From: an uncultured Sphingomonadaceae bacterium
Lineage (GTDB): Bacteria > Pseudomonadota > Alphaproteobacteria > Sphingomonadales > Sphingomonadaceae
Assembly (NCBI GenBank): GCA_947488845.1
Contig: CANLBM010000006.1
Coordinates: forward strand, 1-64,000
Length of the DNA: 64,000 bases
Direction: 5' to 3'
The translations under genes were made by a program, and so were the position numbers. Positions 53,305-61,161 of this stretch are shown here, one piece after another. The notes beneath the pieces were generated by a model. It searched no databases and was not told the origin of the DNA. It worked only from the letters and a program-made list of their open reading frames with translations. Every line of letters begins with the position of its first letter. The stretch's first letter is position 1.

Positions 53305-53596
53305 CGGGGAAGGCCTCTTTCAGTTGTTCCATTTGTGATGCGCCGAGCGGGGTCTGGCCGGAATGATTGTCCGCAAAGACCAAAAATATCGCCGCCAGTT
53401 CGGCAGGCGTTGCCTCCCAGAATTGTTCGGGTGTCCAGCCGAGAACGGCGGTGACGGTGCCGGATAATTTTGCAGCTATGACCGCGAAAATCTGGTTCTC
53501 CCGCGAAGGCGGGAGTCCATCTCCCCATGGTCCCGCAGACGCGATAGCTGGAGATGGCCCCCCGCCTGCGCGGGGACACGCCTCACGCACCACCAC
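53297..53596 (-). CDS. GTA tail assembly chaperone g10.1, with repeat-encoded N-terminus
   Basis: A 99-residue frame starting at GTG 53596, just inside the g10 end. The C-terminal 60 residues (LGWTPEQFWEATPAELAAIF) are the phage tail assembly chaperone family. Residues about 5-32 (EACPRAGGGPSPAIASAGPW and on) are translated from the palindromic repeat at 53498-53575, which has no stop in this frame. There is no usual start codon between the repeat and the conserved core, so the repeat seems to have inserted in frame behind the old start. Confidence 0.8.
   Translation of the reverse strand: MVVREACPRAGGGPSPAIASAGPWGDGLPPSRENQIFAVIAAKLSGTVTAVLGWTPEQFWEATPAELAAIFLVFADNHSGQTPLGASQMEQLKEAFPDG
53498..53575. 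repeat. Paired-hairpin palindromic repeat inside g10.1
   Basis: CTCCCGC-GAAG-GCGGGAG (53498-53515) and CCCCGC-CTGC-GCGGGG (53560-53575), with CCATCTCC (53517-53524) and GGAGATGG (53550-53557) as inner arms. Same family as 36700-36774 and 59624-59765. Confidence 0.85.
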
Positions 53597-53912
53597 CCGA
53601 CAATATCTGCCTGAGCAATATCTTCAGCGCCGGCGTCACCCCGGCCAGTCCCAGCGTCATCATCCCCTCGCCCAGCTGGTCGCGGGTCAGATGATCCGGG
53701 CGATTATCGGCCACATGCCAGAACAGGGTCACGATTTCCGACAGCAAAAGCCGCCCGCCGGCTGCCCGCTCGACCAGATCGAACAGCGAGCCAAGCTCCT
53801 CCTCGGCCGCGACCAGCGCCGCAAAACTGGGACGCAGGATCAGCCGCGTGCCATCGATGACAATCTGCGCCTCGCCGCGCAGGGCGTTGGCGGGCCGGTC
53901 AGACACTGGCAA
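53583..53912 (-). CDS. GTA g10 (GTA-gp10 family) tail protein
   Basis: A 109-residue protein of the GTA-gp10 family, seen in ANALRGEAQIVIDGTRLILRPSFAALVAAEEELGSL followed by SEIVTLFWHVADNR and LGLAGVTPALKILLRQIL. It overlaps the end of the major tail gene by 14 bases and the chaperone start at its 3' end. Confidence 0.9.
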   Translation of the reverse strand: MPVSDRPANALRGEAQIVIDGTRLILRPSFAALVAAEEELGSLFDLVERAAGGRLLLSEIVTLFWHVADNRPDHLTRDQLGEGMMTLGLAGVTPALKILLRQILSGGGA

Positions 53913-54306
53913 CCGCGCCCGAGCTTTCCAGGCTCAGCGTGTAACTGCGCTCGCCGTTATAATCGCCGCTATAGTCGAGCCGGGCGACCAGAAAGTCGCC
54001 CTGCATCCGCTCGCCGCCCTCGAAGCTGAGTTCATAGGCATCGATGATTCCGCCCAGCGCGTGATTCTTGATCCGCATCTCCGCGTCCGAACCGGTAAAT
54101 ACGCCCGCCCCGGACACCGATACCGAACGCACTCCCGCGCCCGACAGCAATTGCCGCCAGCCACCGCTGTCCTTGCTGGTGATCGCCACCGGTTCGCCGT
54201 TGATCGACATCTGCGTGGTCCGCAGACCCGCGATCGTCGTGTACGCAACGGAACTCTCGCCATCGCCGATTTTCAGGAGAAAGGCGCTGCCTTTTTCTGC
54301 TGCCAT
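53899..54306 (-). CDS. GTA major tail protein g9
   Basis: A 135-residue tail-tube protein. KGSAFLLKIGDGESSVAYTTIAGLRTTQMSINGEPVAITSKDSGGW is the standard opening, and the end (YNGERSYTLSLESSGAV) is also typical. ATG 54306 follows AAGGAACC; the open frame continues upstream only through the 144-bp repeat. The 218-base gap to g8 is occupied by that repeat and a half palindrome. Confidence 0.93.
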   Translation of the reverse strand: MAAEKGSAFLLKIGDGESSVAYTTIAGLRTTQMSINGEPVAITSKDSGGWRQLLSGAGVRSVSVSGAGVFTGSDAEMRIKNHALGGIIDAYELSFEGGERMQGDFLVARLDYSGDYNGERSYTLSLESSGAVASV

Positions 54307-54338
54307 ATTCTGGTTCCTTTTGTTGGTGGTGTTTGTTG

Positions 54339-54482
54339 TGTCTCGCGGCAGTCCGCTGCGCGAACGCCTCCGACAGGGCGGGCTTTCGCCCGGCGCGCCG
54401 TCGCGCTTGCCTCCGCTTCGCGTCGGTTCGGCTGTCCCACTCATCATTAGCTTCTAACCGAGCGCAGCGAGGCAAGGCCGAC
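54339..54482. repeat. 144-bp repeat, copy A of an inverted pair
   Basis: About 144 bases that recur inverted at 58322-58465 with only three differences that I can see. It contains internal short palindromes (GGCGGGCTTTCGCCCGGCGC region) and is open in several frames, producing spurious ORFs. It lies wholly between g9 and g8. Confidence 0.9.
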
Positions 54483-54506
54483 CGGCGTCTGAGGTTAAAA
54501 TAAAAA

Positions 54507-54520
54507 CCTGCCTGCGCAGG
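54507..54520. repeat. Half copy of the palindromic repeat
   Basis: CCTGC-CTGC-GCAGG followed by GGCAC, matching one end of the paired-hairpin element seen at 36757-36774. It lies next to copy A of the 144-bp repeat, just past the g8 stop. Confidence 0.65.
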
Positions 54521-54524
54521 GGCA

Positions 54525-54923
54525 CTAGCTTTTCAAAACCCGCGCCCGATACTCGACCAGCCCGCTCCACGGGCTAACCGCGATGCGCACGATCCGCGTC
54601 CGGCGAAAATCGAAGGTGACAATCTGCCAGCCATCGGGATCATCCAGCCCCGCTTCCAGCGCGTTCTCGACCAGCGCCATCACCCTGTGCAGGCGCGCCG
54701 CCGTCTCGCCGTCATCATGGACGGTCAGCGCGAGACTCAATTCCCGGCCGACACCGCCCTTGTGGCTCCAGTCAAGCGAAGCCCCCGTTGCCAGCGCGAT
54801 ATAGGGATATGCCGCACGCGGCGGCGGGCCGTCAAAAATGCCGTTGACCAAGCTCGTCAGTTCCGCGTCCAAGTTCAGCCTTGCGACCAGCTGCTGCTGC
54901 ACCGCTTCGAGCGCGCTGCTCAT
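54525..54923 (-). CDS. GTA g8 (DUF3168) tail completion protein
   Basis: A 132-residue protein of DUF3168: LEAVQQQLVARLNLDAELTSLVNGIFDGPPPRAAYPYIALG-type opening, ELSLALTVHDDGETAARLHRVMALVENAL and DFRRTRIVR. It joins head to tail tube. ATGA overlap with the upstream 73-residue gene. Confidence 0.92.
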   Translation of the reverse strand: MSSALEAVQQQLVARLNLDAELTSLVNGIFDGPPPRAAYPYIALATGASLDWSHKGGVGRELSLALTVHDDGETAARLHRVMALVENALEAGLDDPDGWQIVTFDFRRTRIVRIAVSPWSGLVEYRARVLKS

Positions 54924-55141
54924 CGCGCGGCCCGCATCAGGAAGGCGATATCGCGCAGGCTGCTGTCCCCGATCAGCCGCGCGCCCAATCGCGGTGCTTG
55001 CACCTGGATCCCCTGTTCCGTTTCAACTACCTGCACGTCGTCAGGCACTTCTTCCGCCAGCACCGACTTAATCTCGGATTTGGCCTCGGCCAGCCGCTGT
55101 TCGGCAAGGACCTCACCGCGCCTCCGCAATTTTTCCATCAT
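54920..55141 (-). CDS. Small 73-residue protein in the GTA head-tail region
   Basis: A frame that overlaps g7 by 4 bases at its start and g8 by 4 bases at its end, which strongly supports translation. The first half is a basic amphipathic helix (LRRRGEVLAEQRLAEAKSEI), the second a compact beta-like part (VQVVETEQGIQVQAPRLGARLIG). I do not recognise a family and Rhodobacter has no equivalent I can name. Confidence 0.75.
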   Translation of the reverse strand: MMEKLRRRGEVLAEQRLAEAKSEIKSVLAEEVPDDVQVVETEQGIQVQAPRLGARLIGDSSLRDIAFLMRAAR

Positions 55142-55467
55142 CTCTTCTCTTCCGCCTGCAGGATGGTCTTCGGGATCAGCCGATGCTCCAATATGACGCT
55201 CGATATGGTCATTATCCGCTCCCCCCAGATCAGCCGGTCGCCAGGCTTGATCGCCCGGGTTTCGCGCAGGATGAACCGCCAGCGCGGCATCGCCGAACGG
55301 CTTTCCGCCTCGCTGGGCGTTCCGCCATACAGCGCTTCAGCAGCTGCCCGGAATACACCGACAGTGACATATTGCGGTTCGGCGGAACCCAGCGAATCGC
55401 GCCCGACCGTCTGCCGCTTGATCGATATACGCTCCCGCAAGATACCGGAAAATTCCTGTCCCATCAT
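55138..55467 (-). CDS. GTA head closure protein g7
   Basis: A 109-residue phage head closure protein: EFSGILRERISIKRQTVGRDSLGSAEPQYVTVG and WRFILRETRAIKPGDRLIWGERIMTISSVI. ATG 55467 overlaps the g6 stop (ATGA); a second ATG follows directly. It stops the capsid vertex and adapts it to the tail. Confidence 0.92.
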   Translation of the reverse strand: MMGQEFSGILRERISIKRQTVGRDSLGSAEPQYVTVGVFRAAAEALYGGTPSEAESRSAMPRWRFILRETRAIKPGDRLIWGERIMTISSVILEHRLIPKTILQAEEKR

Positions 55468-56102
55468 GCCATCCTCATCCGCCGATAGGGCCGCCACAAG
55501 GCGGTCACCGCGCTCGGCGGACCGCCGGCATCGACGCCGTCGCGATTGGCGTAGAGATAGCCCGCCATCCGCACGATCCCCTGGCGCAGGCCCGCGGGCA
55601 GTTCGTTCCAATCCGTCGCCAGACCGGCGCTATAGGTCACACGAATCCGCGACCCGCCGTCGCTCCGGTGCAGCCTGATCCAGCCGATCCCGTCGCTGTC
55701 GATATCCACGCCATAGTCCGCGACCGCCAGCAGCGACGCCGCTCCGTCCGCACCCACGGCCTCGACCGAAGCAATCGTCTGCACCGGCAGCCGTTTCAGC
55801 TTCTGCCAGGCCTGACGCGCCGGCAACATGTCGGTCACCGACCGCGCGATCAGCATCTGGCCGGTAAAATCCTCGCACAGGGACGCCGCGCTGCGCAGGA
55901 ACGCATCGATGGCGTCATCATCGGCCTGATGATCAATCCGGACAAAATCCCTGACCTCTGCGATCAGCGCTGCCGGCAAATCCGGCCAGTCTGCAATGGG
56001 GAAGCTCACGGTCGCGCCATCCTTTAATTCATGGTTCAAGATATGCGCCCGTGCCGGATCGAGAGGGGGAGCAACCGGCACGGGCGCGCTGCGCCGAAGC
56101 AC
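55464..56102 (-). CDS. GTA head-tail connector g6
   Basis: A 212-residue connector (phage gp6-like) adapter. LIAEVRDFVRIDHQADDDAIDAFLRSAASLCEDFTGQML is the helical ring part and LRQGIVRMAGYLYANRDGVDAGG is typical of the C-terminus. The start is uncertain: GTG 56102 has no ribosome binding site, and the first 28 residues look unlike the family, so a later TTG near 56042 is possible. Confidence 0.88.
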   Translation of the reverse strand: MLRRSAPVPVAPPLDPARAHILNHELKDGATVSFPIADWPDLPAALIAEVRDFVRIDHQADDDAIDAFLRSAASLCEDFTGQMLIARSVTDMLPARQAWQKLKRLPVQTIASVEAVGADGAASLLAVADYGVDIDSDGIGWIRLHRSDGGSRIRVTYSAGLATDWNELPAGLRQGIVRMAGYLYANRDGVDAGGPPSAVTALWRPYRRMRMA

Positions 56103-56113
56103 AGCAAGGAGGT

Positions 56114-57286
56114 TCAGGAAGCGCTGAACTGCATCAGCTTGATCGCTTCCGAATTCATCACCTGGCCGCCCACGCGTTTTGTCGCGTAGAAATGGACAAA
56201 CGGCTTGTTGGTGAACGGATCGCGCAGGATGCGGGTCGCGCTGCGTTCGGCGATCAGATAGCCGGCGCGGAAATTGCCGAAGGCAATCGACAGACTATCA
56301 GCGGCAATATCGGGCATGTCCTCCGCCTCGACCACCGGATAGCCGAGCAGCGTCGCAGGCTGTCCATTGGCCAGCGACGGCTGCCACAGAAAGGCGCCGT
56401 CCGCCGTCTTGAACTTGCGGATCTGCGCGAGCGTCGCGCTGTTCATCACGAAGGATGCGCCCTGCCGGTAAGCGGGACGGAGCGTGTGCACCAGATCGAC
56501 CAGCACATCTTCACTGTCGAAACCGCCCGACGCGCCCGACGGCACATATTGCAGCGAGCCAAAGGCCCGCACATCATCGCTCTCGTCGGTCACCGTCGCA
56601 TTGAGAAAACCGCGCGGCTGGTTGACCCCGGAACCGCCGACAAAGGCCGCCCCCTCGGCTTGCGCAAATTCGCGGGCGATTTCATCGGCGAGCCAGGCTT
56701 CGACATCAAAGGCCGCATCATCGAGCATCGCCTGCGACGCCGCCGGATTGGCGTAAAGCTCGCCGGTCGGCGGCGCGATCTCGTTGAAATCGGGCGTATC
56801 GGTTTCCGGACGGCCGGCGGTCTCGCTGACCCAGCCGGACGGCGTGCCGCCGGTGGTGACCAGCTTGCGATAACCCGCCGTGCCGGTCTGCACCACCGTC
56901 GCGATCGCGCGGATCGGTGAAATATCCTTGAGCGTCGCCCCGATCAGCCCGTCAATCTCCTGCGGCACGGCAAAACCGCCCTCGGGTCCCGAGGCCCCGG
57001 AGAAACTTTTCAGCTCGACGCCTTCATGGTCCCCGCGCCGGAGATATTTCGCGACAAAATCCTGCGCGGCAGCCGAGGACGGCATCCCCTTCGCGCCGTC
57101 AAGCGCGGGCCGCGCCGCGACCTTGCCGATCGCCTCGACCTGCCCCTTCAGGCCATCGACATCGCCGCGCAACGCTGCGATCGCCTTGCCATGACTTTCG
57201 GTTTCTTCCGCCATCAGCACCGCGTCAAACGACGCTTCGAGCGGATCGGCCTTGGTTTCGAGAGGGGTTTTGGGAGAGAGTTCCAT
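56114..57286 (-). CDS. GTA major capsid protein g5 (HK97 fold)
   Basis: A 390-residue HK97-type capsid protein. The N-terminal about 70 residues form the delta/scaffold helix (KGQVEAIGKVAARPALDG) removed by the protease; the mature domain begins near SGASGPEGGFAVPQEIDG. GVNQPRGFLN, MNSATLAQIRKFKTADGAFLW and LLGYPVVEAEDMPDIA are hallmark segments. It is highly conserved in GTA clusters and identifies the system. Confidence 0.95.
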   Translation of the reverse strand: MELSPKTPLETKADPLEASFDAVLMAEETESHGKAIAALRGDVDGLKGQVEAIGKVAARPALDGAKGMPSSAAAQDFVAKYLRRGDHEGVELKSFSGASGPEGGFAVPQEIDGLIGATLKDISPIRAIATVVQTGTAGYRKLVTTGGTPSGWVSETAGRPETDTPDFNEIAPPTGELYANPAASQAMLDDAAFDVEAWLADEIAREFAQAEGAAFVGGSGVNQPRGFLNATVTDESDDVRAFGSLQYVPSGASGGFDSEDVLVDLVHTLRPAYRQGASFVMNSATLAQIRKFKTADGAFLWQPSLANGQPATLLGYPVVEAEDMPDIAADSLSIAFGNFRAGYLIAERSATRILRDPFTNKPFVHFYATKRVGGQVMNSEAIKLMQFSAS

Positions 57287-57381
57287 GATATTCCTTTCCT
57301 GGGGTTAACTTTCATTCGATTGTCGAAATCGCACGCAGTCACGAAACAGATCGTTCCTCTTCGCGTCTTCGCGCGGTCGAA

Positions 57382-57936
57382 TCAGGGCTTGCGGACCAGA
57401 TGAACGCGCGCCAACGCCTGCATCGGAGCTGTCACCAGCGAGATTTCCGCGACATCCAGATCGAGCAATTCGCGCGGCTTTTCACCCGCCGCCCGCTTGA
57501 CGCGATATCCAAAGCTCAGCCCCTTCATTGATGCGCCGGACAACAGCGCAGCCGCCTCCCGTCCGGCCCGGGTCGCGGTCGAGACAGTTCCGATCACCCG
57601 CAATCCGCGCCGGTCCTCACGGGCAAAATCGACTCGGCCGATCCGCCGCAGCGGGTCATGTTGCCACAGCAGCGGCAGGGACTTTCCGTCTGCCAGATCG
57701 CCAAAAGCGCCGGGCCTGATGATATCCCCGCCCCGATCCACCCGGTCAAAGATCGCCGCATAGCCGGCGAAGCGGAGGGTGCCGGGAATCTCTGAAGGAG
57801 AATCCGTTCGTGCTGAGCCTGTCGAAGCACCTTTTGCGGTGATATCCGTTCGCCCTGAGCCTGTCGAAGGGCACTGCTCGTCCGAGAGGCGTGGTTCGAA
57901 AAGCTCACCACAAACAGCCCGTTCCACCTCCCTCAC
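57382..57936 (-). CDS. GTA prohead protease g4, with repeat-encoded N-terminal insert
   Basis: A 184-residue HK97-family serine protease. The core starts at LRFAGYAAIFDRVDRGGDIIRPGAFG (about 53-78), the catalytic His is in LLWQHDPLRRIG and the Ser in ALLSGASMKGLSFGY. GTG 57936 overlaps the DUF6127 stop. Between this start and the core lie two near-identical coded repeats (STGSGRTD and STGSARTD) from a 26-bp sphingomonad repeat spaced 42 bases apart, so they stay in frame. Family proteins usually begin directly with the core. Confidence 0.85.
   Translation of the reverse strand: MREVERAVCGELFEPRLSDEQCPSTGSGRTDITAKGASTGSARTDSPSEIPGTLRFAGYAAIFDRVDRGGDIIRPGAFGDLADGKSLPLLWQHDPLRRIGRVDFAREDRRGLRVIGTVSTATRAGREAAALLSGASMKGLSFGYRVKRAAGEKPRELLDLDVAEISLVTAPMQALARVHLVRKP
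57802..57869. repeat. Two 26-bp tandem-like repeats in the protease gene
   Basis: Copies at 57802-57827 and 57844-57869 differ at two positions (core CTGAGCCTGTCGAAG), spaced 42 bases apart start to start. This sequence type is a common dispersed repeat in sphingomonad genomes. Confidence 0.85.
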
Positions 57937-58241
57937 AGCACCAAATGCCCCAGCCCCAGCCGCATCGCGATCCCGACCAGCAGCAACGCCAGCACCCCCC
58001 GAATGATCCAGCGGATCGCCGCCTTCCACGCGCTCGCCTTGGCGTCGCGCCAGGCGCGGAGCAGTTCGCGCAGCTCGTCAATATCATCCTCGGCGCCCGG
58101 ATCGGAAAGCCCCAGCCGGTCCAGCACCCGCACCGCGCCGCTGTCCGTCGCCTCCTCGACAATCGCGCGCAATGTCACCAGATCCGCCCCATCGCCTTCC
58201 GCCTGCGCCATCAGGCGGGCGAGCATTTCGTTGTTGTTCAT
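57933..58241 (-). CDS. GTA-cluster DUF6127-like membrane protein
   Basis: A 102-residue protein between portal and protease, the position of DUF6127 in sphingomonad GTA clusters. NNNEMLARLMAQAEGDGADLVTLRAIVEEATDSGAVRVLDRLGL is the typical start, and one membrane helix closes the C-terminus (IRGVLALLLVGIAMRLG). AAGGATTCTTC precedes ATG 58241. The function is unknown. Confidence 0.85.
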   Translation of the reverse strand: MNNNEMLARLMAQAEGDGADLVTLRAIVEEATDSGAVRVLDRLGLSDPGAEDDIDELRELLRAWRDAKASAWKAAIRWIIRGVLALLLVGIAMRLGLGHLVL

Positions 58242-58321
58242 GAAGAATCCTTTTTTTGACCTCAAGCGCCGGGCGGGCGCATCCGCGCCCTTGGCTTTCG
58301 CGCCATAAGGCGCGGCGGCCA

Positions 58322-58465
58322 GTCGGCCTTGCCTCGCTGCGCTCGGTTAGAAGCTAATGATGAGTGGGACAGCCGAACCGACGCGAAGCGGAGGCAAGCG
58401 CGACCGCGCGCCGGGCGAAAGCCCGCCCCGTCGGAGGCGTTCGCGCAGCGAACTGCCGCGAGACA
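58322..58465. repeat. 144-bp repeat, copy B of an inverted pair
   Basis: Reverse complement of 54339-54482 apart from about three bases. It fills the gap between the portal stop (58474) and the DUF6127 start (58241) region. Confidence 0.9.
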
Positions 58466-58473
58466 AAATGAAT

Positions 58474-59607
58474 CTAAACCCCCAACATCGCCCGCTTCTC
58501 TTCCGGCGACAGAAAATCCGCCTCGCAAACCTGCTTCCACAGCCGTTCGCGATCCTCCGACAAAGCCGGGATCTGGTCGCGGTCGACCGCCAGCTTCACA
58601 TCCGGCCACCACGCAGCCAGCGCCCGCGAAAGGCCGTCCAGTATCTTGCCTGCCAGCGGCAATATCGTCAGCCGCCATAAAGCCCGGTTGGCCTCGCGAT
58701 AATTGGCATAGCTGTTATCGCCGGGCAGCCCGAGCAGCATCGGCGGCACGCCAAAGGCCAGCGCGATCTCCCGCGCCGCCGCTTCTTTCAGCGCGACAAA
58801 ATCCATGTCCGCCGGGGTCATGCTCATCGACTGCCATTTGAGTCCGCCCTCGAGCAACATTGGCCGCCCGGCATTGCCGGCTCCGGCAAAGCTCGCATCC
58901 ATCTCGGCCTTCAGCCGGTCGAACTGCTCGCCGGTCAGCGCCGATCCCTCGGCCCCCGGATCATAGACCAAAGCCCCCGAAGGCCGCGCCGCATTGTCCA
59001 ATATCGCCTTGTTCCACCTGGCCGCCGCATTATGCACCGCCACCGCCTTCGCCGCCGCGCCCAGACAGCCGAGTCCATAATGGTCATCGGTCGGATGAAA
59101 GCCCTTGAGATGGATGATCGCCGGACGCCCCATCGCATCCTGCGCGGCAAAGCGGGTGCGATGTTCACCGGCCCGATAGGCATAAGCCACCGGCCAGCCC
59201 TTGGCATCGGGCTCGACCGTGATCCGGTCCGGCCGCAGCGCATAAAGTTCGCCAGGCTCCTCATCGCCAGCAATGACCTGCACATAGGCATTGCCATGCA
59301 GCAGCAGATGCGCGGCGACCGTTTCCAGCAGCGACTGGCCCGCGCCGGCTCCATCAAGCAACGCCGCCAGCTTGTCCTCCACCGGCAGCAGCGGCGCGCC
59401 GCCAACCCCTTCGGCGACAATGCGCACCGCCCGCTGGGCAATGGCATTCTCGACATAGGCCTCGCGCACCCGGCCCTCATAAGAAAAGGGCGCGTCCCCC
59501 GAAAGAGCCGCGCCACCATAAGTGCCGATATAGCTGCGCCCCAAAGGCGGCCGCAATGAACCACCCCCGCCCTTGAAGGCGAGCGTGATATTTTCCCATA
59601 ATGTCAT
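58474..59607 (-). CDS. GTA portal protein g3
   Basis: A 377-residue HK97-type portal. REAYVENAIAQRAVRIVAEGVGG, LLLHGNAYVQVIAGDEEPGELYALRPDRI, LKGFHPTDDHYGLGCLGAAAKAV and LKWQSMSMTPADMDFVALKE are standard. It forms the packaging and exit ring. ATG 59607 is taken as start; the open frame further upstream (to 59655) reads into the palindromic repeat. Confidence 0.94.
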   Translation of the reverse strand: MTLWENITLAFKGGGGSLRPPLGRSYIGTYGGAALSGDAPFSYEGRVREAYVENAIAQRAVRIVAEGVGGAPLLPVEDKLAALLDGAGAGQSLLETVAAHLLLHGNAYVQVIAGDEEPGELYALRPDRITVEPDAKGWPVAYAYRAGEHRTRFAAQDAMGRPAIIHLKGFHPTDDHYGLGCLGAAAKAVAVHNAAARWNKAILDNAARPSGALVYDPGAEGSALTGEQFDRLKAEMDASFAGAGNAGRPMLLEGGLKWQSMSMTPADMDFVALKEAAAREIALAFGVPPMLLGLPGDNSYANYREANRALWRLTILPLAGKILDGLSRALAAWWPDVKLAVDRDQIPALSEDRERLWKQVCEADFLSPEEKRAMLGV

Positions 59608-59623
59608 GTAGTTTTCTCCAGTG

Positions 59624-59765
59624 CCCCTGCGAAGGCAGGGGCCCATCTCCTGCATTATCTCTACTTCGCTCAGGTAGAAGTGAGCGCTTCAGCCAAACCC
59701 TGGCGCAACCCAGCACCATCGTGAATGCCGTGGCTTCTCCAGATGGCCCCCTGCCTTCGCAGGGG
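59624..59765. repeat. Paired-hairpin palindromic repeat between portal and terminase
   Basis: CCCCTGC-GAAG-GCAGGGG (59624-59641) and CCCCTGC-CTTC-GCAGGGG (59748-59765) flank a 106-base core with CCATCTCC and the inverse AGATGG at its ends. It fills almost the whole gap between terminase and portal genes. Confidence 0.88.
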
Positions 59766-59769
59766 CACA

Positions 59770-61161
59770 TCACCGCACCCGCGGCACCCGCACCTTCCCC
59801 AGCATCAATTCCGTCAACGCCCAGACCAGCGCATCCGCCCGGTCCGGCGACCGCCCCGGCCCTTCATAACCGCCGCCAACCAGCAGCCCGCACATCTCGT
59901 CCTCGAGCTGCGGAAAAGCGCCGACATGATGCACCCGGTTATTTTCATAGAGCGCCGCCACCGGCTCCGCCCGCGCGACCTTGCCGCGCGCGGCGTGGAC
60001 CAGCTTGACCGGCAGCGAAATCTTCGCCGCCTGCAGCACCGATTTGACCATCGCCCCGCCCTGATTGGCTTCGGCAATGACGCGATCGGCATCATAGCGG
60101 TCCGCCGCATCCGCCACCTTGCGCGCCCAGCTTTCGGGGCTGGCCTTTTCCACGCTGCAGTCGGCCAGAATATAGGCTTTACCATCCGCACCCAGTCCGG
60201 CGACAATGATCCCGCAAGCGTCTCCATTTTTGGAGGCTGGTGGGTCGACGCCGATGACAACACGGACAAAACCAATCTCCCGTTCGTCTCGAGCGCAGTC
60301 GTGAGACCGGCTCGCGCCATCCCCTGTGTCTCGACTATGCTCGACACGAACGGCGTCACGGCCAACCCGGCACCCCTCGATCATCGCCCTTGTCCACAGC
60401 GCGCCTTCGACATCCTCGATCAGTTCGCCGTCCAGCTCCTGCCGCCCCAGACGCGTGCCGCGATAATCGGCCTCCATCGCGGTGAGAAAGGCGACCGGCA
60501 GATGCAGATCATTGTCCCGCGTCCGCCCTCTTGTGATCGCCACCCCGCCGCTCACCAGCGCCCGCACCAGCGGCACCGGTCGCGGCGTAGTGGTCGCCAC
60601 CAGTTGCGGACGGAAGCCTAGGCGCAAACCCATTTTCAGATTGTCCCAGGCCGCCTCTGCCTGCCCGGCGTTGTTCATCCATTTGGCGATCTCGTCGCAC
60701 CACGCGTGACTATGCTGAGGGCCCCGCAAACCTTCCGGCTCGGCGGCCGAATAGAGATGCGCCTGCGCGCCATTTTCCCACGTCAGTCGCTTGAGCGAGG
60801 GTTCCCAGATCGGACGCTGTTGCGGCGGAGCAATCGACAACAGACCGCTTTCCCCTTCGACCATCACTGTCCGGGTCTCGGCATAATTGGCCCCGACCAG
60901 CGCAAAACGGGCGCTGCCATCGCACTCGGCAATGCTGCGCACCCATTCCGCTCCGGCCCGGGTTTTGCCAAAGCCGCGCCCCGCCATGATCAGCCAGATC
61001 GACCAGTCACCTGCGGGCTGTCGTTGTTCCGGTCGGGCCCAGAAATTCCAGTGATATAGAAAGTCCTGCTGTTCCCGCCGGTTCAACGAGGAGAAAAGCG
61101 CCCTGCGTTCCTGCACGCTCGATTCCGCAAAAAACTCCGCGTCGGTCAATTCATTCATCAT
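59770..61161 (-). CDS. GTA large terminase g2, with repeat-derived insertion
   Basis: A 463-residue packaging ATPase-nuclease. Walker A is in IMAGRGFGKTRAGAEW (about 55), Walker B in the HAWCDEIAKW stretch (about 150), and the nuclease begins with VVIGVDPPAS (about 300) and continues with IAEANQGGAMVKSVL. Between MIEGCRV and FVRVVIGVDPP there are about 31 extra residues (GRDAVRVEHSRDTGDGASRS and on) encoded by the repeat at 60280-60353. The insert is in frame and lies at the ATPase-nuclease linker. The start overlaps the TerS-like stop. Confidence 0.9.
   Translation of the reverse strand: MMNELTDAEFFAESSVQERRALFSSLNRREQQDFLYHWNFWARPEQRQPAGDWSIWLIMAGRGFGKTRAGAEWVRSIAECDGSARFALVGANYAETRTVMVEGESGLLSIAPPQQRPIWEPSLKRLTWENGAQAHLYSAAEPEGLRGPQHSHAWCDEIAKWMNNAGQAEAAWDNLKMGLRLGFRPQLVATTTPRPVPLVRALVSGGVAITRGRTRDNDLHLPVAFLTAMEADYRGTRLGRQELDGELIEDVEGALWTRAMIEGCRVGRDAVRVEHSRDTGDGASRSHDCARDEREIGFVRVVIGVDPPASKNGDACGIIVAGLGADGKAYILADCSVEKASPESWARKVADAADRYDADRVIAEANQGGAMVKSVLQAAKISLPVKLVHAARGKVARAEPVAALYENNRVHHVGAFPQLEDEMCGLLVGGGYEGPGRSPDRADALVWALTELMLGKVRVPRVR
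60280..60353. repeat. 74-bp palindromic repeat inside the terminase gene
   Basis: It begins CCGTTCGTCTCGAG and ends CTCGACACGAACGG, inverse arms with one or two mismatches, around a GC-rich core. This is a known type of dispersed sphingomonad repeat; here it is translated as part of the terminase. Confidence 0.8.

Noticed and set aside
54032-54475. ORF starting MPRCARLEANDEWD, also at 58329
   Set aside because: Both are translations of the 144-bp repeat, not genes.
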